Below are positions 36,859-49,400 of a DNA stretch of 64,000 bases, one piece after another. Source of the stretch: Ciona savignyi (Eukaryota; Chordata; Ascidiacea; Phlebobranchia; Cionidae); NCBI GenBank assembly GCA_000149265.1, contig CH003024.1, positions 383,087 through 447,086 of the forward strand, written 5' to 3'. The notes under the pieces are model-generated. The model was not told the origin of the DNA. It was given only the letters and a program-made list of their open reading frames with translations, and searched no databases. The position numbers and the translations under genes were made by a program. Position 1 is the first letter of the stretch. Every line of letters begins with the position of its first letter.

Positions 36859-37086
36859 TTTCAAACTTGCATTAACATTATTTTCAAGGTTTAGAAAGCA
36901 CATTAGCAAAAAGAAAAAAAGAATAATTTAAATTATAGTGTTAACCACCAGTTAACATTTGTAGGACACTACTTTAAGAAACAACCATGTTTTTTTTACA
37001 ATAAAGTCTTTTTAAATTTGGTTGCTAAAAGTAAAAATGCTTTGGTCAAACTATACTGGTGATATTTTCCAGTTAAATGTATTAAG

Positions 37087-37092
37087 TTTATT
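37087..37092 (-). terminator. Candidate polyadenylation signal of the kinase gene
   Basis: AATAAA on the minus strand, about 315 bases downstream of the kinase stop codon at 37407-37409. Confidence 0.35.
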
Positions 37093-37142
37093 AAACGAAT
37101 TGGTTTAAAGGGTGAAAGAATAACTAAATTGTATTTTATCGT

Positions 37143-37364
37143 ATTCAACACACTGTAATTGCATCAGTGAAACGACTTCTGGTAGTTGGTGTAGTTGTAG
37201 GTATTTCAGTGCCTGTTGCCATAGCGTTAAACAGTGTCCGAGTTTAAAAATTGGGTATCTGAAAGCTGTTTACATCACGCGAACTAATCTGACGATTGTC
37301 CGTGTAATAATGCCTCTTGATTTTTACCATTTACAGGAATGAAACTAGAATATCCTGTCCTATA
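37143..37364 (+). mobile_element. Diverged SINE family 1 (3' part)
   Basis: CAACACACTGTAATTGCATC, then TCTGACGATTGTCCGTGT and the tail GAATATCCTGTCC, interrupted by unrelated sequence. Confidence 0.5.
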
Positions 37365-37406
37365 TAGGTTAAAGGAATAGATGCAAACCATACCTGTGTT
37401 AAGGTT

Positions 37407-40400
37407 TCAACTTGAGTTTCGTATCATTTGTAAGACTGCCATGATATTTCTCGCGGGACAGTGGTCAGTTTCAATATCAGGCAAGTCTGATTCCTGGATA
37501 AATAAAAGTTGAATTTACATAAATTTATATTGAAAGGTTTATTTTAAAATTTCGCCAAGGCCATAGGCTTAGCTTGTTTTGTCTCTTATTGTAACAGTAA
37601 TAACGGTGAAAGCTTAGATCAAAAGCAGAAGTCAGTAAACACAAATAAAACAACAAACTTAAACCTAAGAATAATAAAAAGTACAATTTGCAAATTTGTT
37701 AGTTCAATGTTATGAAAATTAATGCGCTTAAAGCAACAGAAAGGTTGTGGAATCGAATCCAACTGCTAGCTAGTCAGTTGTGTCTTTATATTGACATCAC
37801 AATAACACAGTGGATTAAAGGGTTGAACCAAAACTGAATGCTCATCCAAACTACCAGTAAATCATATAAACATACCGGATAGGATAGGATATTCATCTTT
37901 ATCCATGTGAATGGAAAACCAAGGGTGTTAACACACAGCAATCGTCAGATCATTTCGTGCCCACCGTTGGGCTACCGGAGCTATTGCAGTGTGTTATGTA
38001 TGATTCACAGCTGCTGGGTTCAGGCAACATCCGTTAAGTGCCTTGCCCAAGGTCACAACAGACTAGCTAGCGACCAAATAGCTTATACTAACTGAATGAT
38101 TGGCGCAATGTAATCTAACAATTTCGCATGCGATAACACTCTTTTTTTCAAGTCACAGCAATAAAACACAAATATCCAAATCTATTTGCATATTCTCATG
38201 TTCTCAAAAACAAGTAAAATCAGACTTACTTCATTTAACAACCTTTCTAGTTCAAGAGCTGCAGTCTCTGGGTCTAATCGCTGGCTTTCTTCTGCGGAGT
38301 AATATGATACAGCTTAGTGGACACAGTATTGGATAGGATAGGACATAGGATATTCATGTTTATCCTCGTGAATGGGAAAACCAAGGGGCGCCGACCGTCG
38401 GGTTATCGAGACTAAACTGTTGGACGAGTGAAAACTAGTGCTTGTAAAATTAAATGGGACCCAGCACTAACGAACACAGGCACAACTAAAACAACAAAAC
38501 CGGCACAATAAGTAACAACACGTCCAACTTAAAAACAGAGTCAACTAAATAACAGTAGCAACTTATAAATTTATAACATATATTACAATATGATAGCAAA
38601 CTTGATTACGAATAATTTGTTTTCGGATTGGCTTCTTGTAATACAATTTTTAAACAAGACACAATCAAAACATATGTTAAAATCGAAGCATTAGGAAGAG
38701 TTTGAAACCTGCTAAAATGTAGAACTACCAAATGATGTTCTGTTGTTTAGAAGCCAATTAGGAACATTTATTTTATTTCGAGCCCATCAAGAACATTAAT
38801 TTTATTTAACAATTTTTGGGATAAATTAAAAAAAATTGAATGAAACCAAAAAGGTTGGCAACCAGTGATATAACTTAATATATTCATTTACCTTTACAGT
38901 GACATTCTTCTAATAACTGATTAAGTTCTTCAACTGCACTGTGTTGAGGTTGAACTATCAAGTGAGCAGTGTTGCCGATCGGTTCGGCGTTTTCTTCGGT
39001 AACACGCATTTCCACGGCTACAACTTCGTTGACGGGAACACTGTTAAGGCAATCTCCTGTGGTGGAATTGCTTCTGGGGAAAAAACGGCTTGTTTAATAT
39101 CAAGTGGGTTGGTTTAGAACATCATTTTAATAAAAATGATGAACTGTAATAGCTGATATCGATAAATTAAAGCGATACTGAATTCTAAGGTCCCAAAGAT
39201 TAGTCAGTGCGTCTCCTTTTAGCTGAAGGGTTGCAGTTTCGTAACTGGTTGCTCGCTTTAGTCGTCGTTTCCTTGAGCAAGGCAGTTAATGGACATTGCC
39301 TAAACACAGCGGATTAATGGGTTCTACCAAATTAAGGAACATGTGAATCATACACAACACACTGCAATAGCCATGGTAACCCGAGGGTGGGCATAAGGTG
39401 ATTTGACGCTTGCCCGTGGTTTTTCCTTTCCTGTGAAAACCTGGTGTTATCGCAACATTTAAAGATTAGTAAGGTAAAGGGTGAAACCTCATCCTTTCCT
39501 GGTAAATAACATCCTGTACATGACCTTATACTTTTAAGCAGTTTAGTTTTTTTCTCTCCCATATTAAATTTAAGAAGAGTAGCAGTTATGCACAAGTTAA
39601 AACATGTCAGTAAATACACACAGTAAAACCAGACAAAAGATAGCCGTTAAATCTTAAATTAAACAAAAATAAAACAAATTGTTACAGAAAACTTAATTAC
39701 ATCAAATTTCAATAAAACCTTGACCATAAAATGACATAAAATTGAACATAACGATATAAAAATTTTAAATTAATTTTTATAACCTCGTCGACATGCATAT
39801 TCTAACAAGCACTTTTGCTGAAATAAACACAAGCTTAAATCCATTTTTGAAAAGTGAAAAGTGCCTGTGCTTCTATGCATTCCTTTAAAACGATAACTTA
39901 CTGTGTCTGTTGACTTAAGGGGTTGGCAAGAGTTTTCTCTGGACTTGGAGTCAGACCAATATCCCCACTTGGCTGTTTCTGACGCTCTGGTACAGTCTCT
40001 AAGGCATCTGTGTAAGAACCAATTCTTGGTGGAAGTTAGGCATAAATTAAGGGGTGGCTCGTTTGCAAATTTCAACTTTTGCTTGCAAATACTCTAGCAC
40101 AGGTAATGTGAACTAAATTTAGGTACTTGCTTTTAAATATTACATTAATAAAAAATATAAACACAGCGTGTGAACATTAAGGTTACGGGGGTTATTACAC
40201 CATGTTTATCAATTGATATGCGACCGATTTATAACCGTTATTTCAAAACCAAATAGAGATTTTTATTTGGGTGTTTCCATAAAAAAAGTCTATAAACTGA
40301 AAAACAACAGCCTTCATACAGCAAAAATTCCACTTTCCCACCACAAAAATCATCGCGACGCAAATGTAAAGAAAAAAATCATTTGTGGGAATTCAACAAG

Positions 40401-43400
40401 TAAGGTGATTTTTCTTATAATCATACTGATGCTGATAAAATAAATTTACTAAGCAAACACTTTTTCCAAGCACTGCTGCTGGTTCTAAGCACTTGATGCA
40501 ACAGGTTAATCAATATGATCAACATAAGTATAAAGTAATGCTTATTCAGATGTAACAATACCTTGTTGTTGCAAAGATTCAAAGCTCTCATACGGGGTTG
40601 AGTTGACCGTTTCGATTTCCACCAATGAAGATTGGTTATCTTCTCTCGAAAGCGAGCTGTGCAAAATGGGAGAAAGAAATAGGATTTTTCACTGATGACA
40701 TTAAAATAATTTCAAAACAAAGTAATGTTCAAAATGGGAGCAAAGTTTAAAATTTCGAAGCAAAGTTCAAAATGGGAGGTTTTCAATCTGGTTTGCCTTT
40801 TTACAGTGGTATTTTGTGCATTAAAATTTGCACATGTAATACATATCTGTTCGTGGTTAAATTGGTGCGGTAACTTACTTTACCAAATACAACCGCTGGT
40901 TTATTCGAAACCAAAGGTAAATTTTGAAAAATTTTTAATCTGGCTTGCCCACTTACAGTGGTATCTTATGCATTAAAATTTAAACATGTGTGTTGGTGGT
41001 TACAACGGAACCTTACTTTAGAAAATACAACCGCTGGTTCATTCCAAACCGAGGGTAAATTTTGTGAAAAAAATGTCAAAAATATTTAAAAAATTTAAAA
41101 TGGGAGAAAACGATTTTTCACTGATGACATTAAAATAATTTTCGAAGCTAATAAGTAATGCATTGTGCTACTTGATAGTTAATATAACTGCTTATCTTGA
41201 TGCTAGTTGAAGGATTGAGTGACTGAAGTAAACCTGCTGACCATTAGCATATAGCAGACCGTATCTCTAGTTAATGGGTTAAAGAAACACAAACAATGTT
41301 TCAATCCTGTTTATCACATAGCAATCGCTTGAGTTACCCAACGGTGGACACAAGGAAATGTTAATTCTATTTAAATACAAGAATAAAACTTCCCACCCCC
41401 AAAGAAGTCAACGAGTTTTTTATAAAGTATTGCATCCTGTATTAAACAGTGCAATTTTTGTCAATAAAGTTTTAATAATTTAAAAAAAAAAAAACTTCTA
41501 TAAACAATTAATATTGTGGACTGTGGTGATGAATTAACTTGGGACTTAAGAACTCAAACTTTCACCTAAAATAAATGGTGATTAGAACACGTATTGATAC
41601 TTTCATAGCATTTACCATGTAGGGGTCTAAAGTAATGACCAGGACACAGTAAAGTTGGCAAAAATTGAAAAATAAAATGCCTGAAAAATGTCAAAAAATT
41701 GTCACAGCTTAACCATAGATGATCTGAGTTTCTTTTTTCAATATTGAAATTGCGGTAAACACTCTTTCCCAAAATATTTTCGAAAATCAATATTACAATT
41801 TTAGTAAACAGTCTTTCCCAAAAAAATCAATACTAAAATTTCGGTAAACAGTCTTATATATCCCCAAAAATAAGTATCCTCAAAATTGCAACAGCTTTGC
41901 CATAAATTTACTTTTGTTTTTTGTTTTTTTAATATTAACATAATGGCGAGAAATTTCATTCAATAATACAACTAAATAAGTCTTTAAATTTAGTTTATAT
42001 GCAAGGTATAACCAAAACTTAGGATAGGATAGGATATTCATGTTTATCCTCGTGAATGGAAAAACCTAGGAGGTTAACACACGAACAATCGTCAAATCAC
42101 CTCGTGCCCATCGTCGGGTTACCGGAGCTTTTTCAGTGTATTGTATATGATAGACACGTTCCTTTAAATAAATAGAACCCATTAGTCCGCTGGGTTCAGA
42201 CAATGTCTGTTAAGTGCCTTGCCCAAGGACACAACTGACTAGCAAGTGACCGGTTTCGAACCTGCAACCTTTTGGCTGAAAGGCGACGCACTTAACCACT
42301 AGACTAATCTGTCGGATAAATGTATATGTTTTAAAACCCAAACTTACACTGATTCGACGTATTTCTTGGTCACAGTCTGGATTGCTCGTTCGGAGAGCAT
42401 AAGCAGTTCGGGTGCATGACTGCGTTCAGAAACATCAAGAAACGAGAACTTCAAGATATCCGATGTGATCGGTTGAAGCCATTCTGGAATCTCCTCCAGT
42501 ACTTTAAAGGGTCTATAATTAAAAAGAGCTTGTAAAAAAACGATACTTGTAAAAAACGATACTTGTAAAAAACGATACTTGTAAAAAACGATACTTGTAA
42601 AAAACGATACTTGTAAAAAAACGATACTTGTAAAAAAACGATCCTTGTAAAAAATCGATACTTGTAAAAAAAACGATACTTGTAAAAAAGGATACTTGTA
42701 AAAAAAACAATACTTGTAAAAAACGATACTTGTAAAAAAACGATACTTGTAAAAAAACGATACTTGTAAAAAACGATACTTGTAAAAAAAACGATACTTG
42801 TAAAAAACGATACTTGTAAAAAACGATATTTGTAAAAAAACGATACTTGTAAAAAAACGATACTTGTAAAAAAACGATACTTGTAAAAAACGATACTTGT
42901 AAAAACGATACTTGTAAAACAAAAACGATACTTGTAAAAAAGGATACTTGTTTTCGTTTCTTGTAAACGACACTTGTAAAAAAAGTTTTAAGGCTAGTGT
43001 TCCAAAGTTTCCCTGATAAGGCAATTTTTCAGTATGTTAGTCACGATAAGTGTTTCTAGGGGCAAAATATATCAAATTTCGGCGAGTACGAATTCACACA
43101 TGCGTGGAAGCTCACACGACTAATGCGAGTAAATCTATGTGTAAAAAAAAAACGTCGCGGTAAACGTTAATTAGTTTTTTATTTGCAAAAGTAATTTCTT
43201 ACTTGCACGGCGTGCGTCGCGCTAATAACGCAAGTAACACTTTATTTTTGCGCAAGTAACAGAGGATATTTGGCTCTGGTTTCAACACACAGTTCTATCA
43301 ATTGACACAAATTTCAACCTACAAGAAACTATTAAAATACTTGCTATCACTTTTCCAAATTTCAGTAACTTTAAGAATGTCTCACATAGCCACAGTAGAA

Positions 43401-46400
43401 AAACCATATTGGTTTAAAATCTTTATATTTTAAAGTCAACTAGTTTTTACTCGATCAGCTAGGAATTCCTTGTGGGTTTAACTAAGGATAAACATGCCTT
43501 ATCTAATGGGTTTAACTGGTGAAGACTATGTCCGATCTTATGGGTTTAACTACCCAGCATGGGAACAGCATAACCACCCTACCTTTGCGTGATGACCCAA
43601 AGGTAGGTGCCGAGATTTGGACACGAAATCGACCATGGATCTTCGCATGTCAACATATTAAGTAGGAAGCAGGCAGCAGACCACACATCGCTCACGAAGT
43701 TGTAAACTTGGAACTCAATCACTTCCGGACTCATGTATATTTGGGTGCCTGGAATCGGTTGGTTATTTTTGTCCGCTGGGTTAGTCTGGTGGTTTAGTGT
43801 GTCGCCTTTCAACCGAAAGGTTGCAGGTTCGAAAATGGTAGCTAGCTAGTTGGTTGTGTCTTTGGGCAAGAGGACATTGCTTGAACCCAGTAGATTAATG
43901 GGTTTTGCCAAGATAAAGGAACATGTGAATTATACACCAAACACTGCAATAACTCCAGTAACCCGACGGTGGACCCGGCACGCGACATGATCTAAAATTG
44001 CCTGTGTGTTAAGACCCTTGGTTTTCCCATTCACAGGGATAAACATGAATATCCTATCCTTATCCGTTGAGAATAATATCCTATCCTTTTACCACGATAA
44101 ATCATGCACTATAAATATGTCACAATGCACGATAAATACACTGCAGACGCTATAATATTTGCAATCAACTGTACACATGTTCTTATTACATTGGTAGTTT
44201 CACTCCAATTATGACACACGGGACCAGGAATGTGGGTCTAAAAGTCTGGATAAGATAGGATATTCATATTTAACCCCTGATTGGAAAACCAAGGGGGTTA
44301 ACACACAGGCAATCGTCAGATCACCTCGCGCCCACCATCAGGTTATCGATCTATTGCAGTGTGTTTTTTTATGATTTACATGTTTCTTCAATTTGGTATA
44401 ACCCATTAATCCGCTGGATTCAGGCGATATTCGTAAAGTGCCTTGTCCAAGGACTAAACCAACTAGCTAGCGACCAGTTATGAAACTGAAACCTTTCGGT
44501 TAAAGGCGTCGCAATAAACCGACAAGACTAACCGGTCGGACAAGCTGACTTTCTTACCTACAACATTATCGAGTTTTATAAATTCCTCTCCTGGCAAAAT
44601 CCGAATAGCTTCACCAAAGTCGGCTAGGAAGCATTGCTTTCTGTCACTTGAAAGCACAACATTGCTTGCTTTAATGTCACAGTGCACGATGTTGTGCACA
44701 TGCAAATACTGCACAGCAGTCATCACCTGAGTGGTGGTTTGTTAGTTTTGACTCAGCATTAGGATAATCATGTTTATCCTCGTGAATGGGAAAACCAAAG
44801 GGGTTAACACACGGCAATCGTCAGATCACCTCACGCCCATCGGCGGGTTACCGGAGCTATTGCAATGTGTTATAGGATTCACATGTTCTTTCAATTTAAC
44901 AGAACACATTAAGCCGCTGGTTTTAGGCAATGTCTGTTAAGTGCCTTGCCCAAGGACATAACTGACAAGCTAGCGACCAGTTTCGTACCAGCAACCCTCC
45001 ACTAGACTAATCTGTCGGACATTAAGTTGTGAACGTTGTTACAAAATTACCCATGTTGTACAGACACAGAAAAGCAGAGATGAAACTTGTTTTTTTAACT
45101 TTCACAATCACAACCCTCGAGTAACACTTTTGTGTACTCTTGTCTACGAAGAGATAAGTTTGGATATCATAAACAAGGAAAGTGCCAGATTCGATCTTCA
45201 CCCTGACACTTTTTGCTTGATTTTATTTTTTGGTATGGGACTTAGTGGCTGATGCCATGATTCACTGGATTAAAATTAAATTGTAGAAAGAATAACTAAA
45301 ATATTACCCACAAATGTTAAATGCAACAGTCATGTTGGTTGCTACACCAAAATATATTGCAATAACTATGTTGGTTTGAACTACCCATAGAAGAATTTTC
45401 TATACCAAGGGATAGGCAAGCTGGTCTAGTTTACAGAGTCATGTCCATTGATTTAACCACAATAATCACCTGTTTGTAGCGTTCCAGTGCCCAATATTCT
45501 CTCTCTAGCTTCACCTCTTCGCAGTCATTGCTGGTAAGGCCAGAGTGCCCTTTCAGTAACTTGTCAACGCTACCTCCAGGCGCAAACTGCATGAATATGT
45601 GGATGCCTTTGGTTGTTCGTATGCCTCCGTAACATTTCACCTAAAATTAAATTGTTTGTTACATAAGTCAGTTAACAGGCCTTCTATGGCCTAAATTCCT
45701 GATCCCAGTGCTACTGTGGACTCGCCCATATAATGTATTATTACATAAGTCAGTTGGAATCATGCAATCGGAAGGTTTCTGGATCGAAACTAGCACTTGG
45801 TTTATTCATTTTTTTAAAGGCAGTGGATTAATGGGAAGAAGCAATGTCTTGATCTTATACAGTATACTACAACGGTTGTGAACCTGACAGTGGATATGAG
45901 GTAAGCTGATGATTGTTCATTGGAACAAAAAAATGTTAGTCTATGCTATATTTTAGTTTCTTCAATAAACCAGGCATGGTAAGTCTAAGTCTGATGATTC
46001 AAAAAAAGGTTTTTATATTTTATAATTATTTTAATAGAGACCTACAAAAAGGAATAGAATTAGTTTTAGTTTAAAAAGTTTGTGTATTTGGAAAGCTTAT
46101 GTAACAATTGGTAGTAAAAAAATAATGAAACTTACAATATTTCTGTGATCAATTGAGGATAATATTTCCAATTCATTTTCACTAAACCTGTCAGTAGGAA
46201 TGACCTTTTCAGCGAAACTGAAATGGAATACAGATAAATTTAATAAAAAGTACTTCTTTTCATAATTTAGACAATATTACTTTTAATTAGCAACTTCGTT
46301 ATAGGTTGGGTCATTTAGTTAGTCAAGCTATATATGCGTTCTTAAGCAATACACTCCGCAAATTGTCCGACAGATTAGTCTTGTGATTAAGTGCGTACTT

Positions 46401-49400
46401 TTCAGCCGAAGGATTGCAGGTTCAAAAATGCTCGCTAGCTAGCCAAGTGTGTCCTTGGGCAAGGCACGTTACTGACATTGCCTGAACCCAGCAGATTTAT
46501 AGGTTCTACCAAATTGAAGGAACGTTTGAATTATACACAACACATTGCAATAGCTCCGGTAACCCGACAGTGGGCTCAAGGTGATCTGACGATTGCCCCG
46601 TGTGTTAACCTCCTTGGTTTTCCCATTCACAGGGATAAACATGAATATCCTATCCTAAATGTTTATAAATAAACTTATAGTTTAGCTAAGTATGTAGAAA
46701 GGTGTTAAACTAATACAACGCTCCGCAATAGCTCCGACAACCTCACATTGGTAGAGGTATCTATCTGAGTGCTATAACATGTCTCAATCATTAAACAGGA
46801 GCTTAACCAACATGGATTTTCCCAGCTGGCACGAATTAATTCAAGCACCCACAACCTGTACCGTATAATTAAAGAGAAACACTCACACAAATTGTCCTCT
46901 TGTAATATCAGCGGCTTGATATACTCTCCCGTACTGTCCCATCCCTATATCTGCTGTGCTTCGGGTGGAAACTGTGACAGTAGTACATTAGCACACACTC
47001 GTTACCGAAAATTAAACAAAATAAGGAAAAAAAATTAGTGCCAAAGACCATAGCCCAGCGGTTCCCAAACTTTTTTGTTGGCGGCGCCTTTTGTAAACTT
47101 ATTAAACCTTGCGGCGCCCTCATAAAGCCAAAATTTTTAAACTTCATGTATTGTATATTGTATATCCAGACTATAAGCATGCATTTGGATAACCATTCAA
47201 ACTCTTTAAAACTATTCACTAAACTACTAAAGTGACGAACAGTCAATTAATACAAAACAGTTATTTGACAAACCATTATTCGAAAACAATGCCATGTTAG
47301 TGAGCAAATAGTGGCAGATAACACCGAACAATGGATTTTACAATTAAAACGAATGCTGTATGCCAGTGTATTGGGTTGAAAACCAGGCTCAAACATCTCC
47401 AATTAACGTTTTACTGGTGTAACACACATGTACTGTTTTTTTTGTGAAAAAAAAACAATAAATGCAGCAACTTCCGCATGCTTTCGCGGCGCCCCTGGCA
47501 AAGTCTCGCGGCTCCCCAGGGCGCCGCGGCGCCCAGTTTGGGAACCGCTGCCATAGCCATTAAAATTGTTAACACAAAACACAATATTCATACCTCAGGA
47601 CATATTTTATGATACTGCAAAAAAATCTAACAAAACATTTTTACTGCTAAATCATATATTAGTTTATAGTTCTGTTTTTTTAAGATCAAGTTAGATTACT
47701 TAAGGTCATCTTTTTGGTAATCTTTACTTTACGCTATATGTTATTGCATACATAAACGATCCGTTCCCTGATTATCCAATCACTCCTGGCATAACACATA
47801 CAAAGCGTACCATGTTTGTTTTTGTAAGCAGAAACTAATACGTTACTTATCTAAACGTGATCTATATTTTCTGAATAAATCGAATGGGTGGTGTGGTTAA
47901 CTAATTCCTCTTGGTATATTTTATACAAAGTGTATAACGTTTGATTCTGCAAGCAGAAACTAATAGGTTCCCTAATTACCAATCCAATATTGATATTTAT
48001 GTTATTTGACTATAGTTATTAATTTGGATGTCTGTTAATTTGTTTAAATTGAAATTATGTATATATTTATGTTGCAGTTTTGTGACCATTTTAATGGATG
48101 GTTTATTTTTTGCGGACTTTTCAGGGTGAATGGTATATTTTAAATGTATTTTATAGGATTATTTTATATTTTTTTCCTATTTCTTTAAAATTTGAAATGA
48201 AGATGTCTGTTTCAATTTTATGAAATCGAAAAAAAAACACAATTTGTCTTGAACTAGTTGTCTGTGTAACGATAATATTCCCGGGCCTAGCAAAATTTTT
48301 CTTTAATGATTTACCCAAAATTTGCAACTGCATATTTAATATATTAGCTTACATCTCTAAAAAGTATAATTTACTAGTTTATTTTATGTATTATGGGGCC
48401 TTAAAAAATGCATCCCATACAAACAAGGGGGAACAATAGCAGCTTTGTTTGTTTTTTATTAAATGCACATTTTAACAGATAGTAGTTTCCCAATTTATTC
48501 GCTATAAGTCCGGATTCGACTAAAAGTGTGTGAATACGATTTTTTACGATTTTTTTACGATTTTTTTAAAATTTTTTTATGCAGTATGGGTTTATTAAAG
48601 GCACAACAATAACACTTAGCAAACGATTTTCCGGTCAAATGCCTAGATGGCATATAAAGTTTTAAACACACATATAAGCGTTCAAAAAGAGTTGTTAACA
48701 AACGGTTAAACGGTTAAAATTTGACATGACGGTTAATCATAAAAACTGTGGTTAACCTTTAATTTTTCGCACCCCTAATACTGTTACCATCTTTTTTCAT
48801 TGGTAAAAACATACACTAACAATTAAAAGAATTGTAAAGCCAATCTCTCACACCTTGGTAGCCGAGCTGGCTTGGCATTATCCTTCTGTAATGTGTATGA
48901 GGCAGGTATGATCCTGTCTTATCAATGCATAAGCAGCGATCTAATATAATGCCTTCTGAGTCAGTGACCAATTCCTGTGTTTCAGGGGATGTCCTGACGA
49001 AATAACAAAAGGGATAAATTTATCCGAAAATGTTGAAAAAATACAAAGCAATACATCTCGAATGTGGTTAAAAGACAGATTCCTTCATAAGGTCAGTCAT
49101 ATTTTCGTAAAGTCAGTCACGAATAATGAAGGGATAAATTTACCTAAGAAATGTTAAAAAAAATACAAAGCAATAGATCACGAATCTGGTTAAAAGACAA
49201 AATGAGTCATAAAATCAGTCACGACTTTGTTTTAGTCTAGTGAATATGCTGCAATACAATAAAAGACTACCGGTGGTAAATACCTCCACACTGATAATAA
49301 TGACTTTGCCTTAGTCATATGCAAAGGCGTATTCAATACCGCAAATAATTCACCAAGATTAAACATTTCAATAAAAAATTTCCTTTCTTTTAGGAAACGC

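Noticed and set aside
36100..36931. Four long open frames of mostly X
   Set aside because: They read through the 682-base run of N; nothing is encoded there.
42527..42975. CRISPR-like array
   Set aside because: Units are contiguous 14-17-bp repeats with no unique spacers, in a eukaryotic intron.
42344..43024. A 226-residue minus-strand open frame rich in FLQVS and FYKYR
   Set aside because: Most of it is the minisatellite translated. Only the last part (42512-42348) is a real kinase exon.
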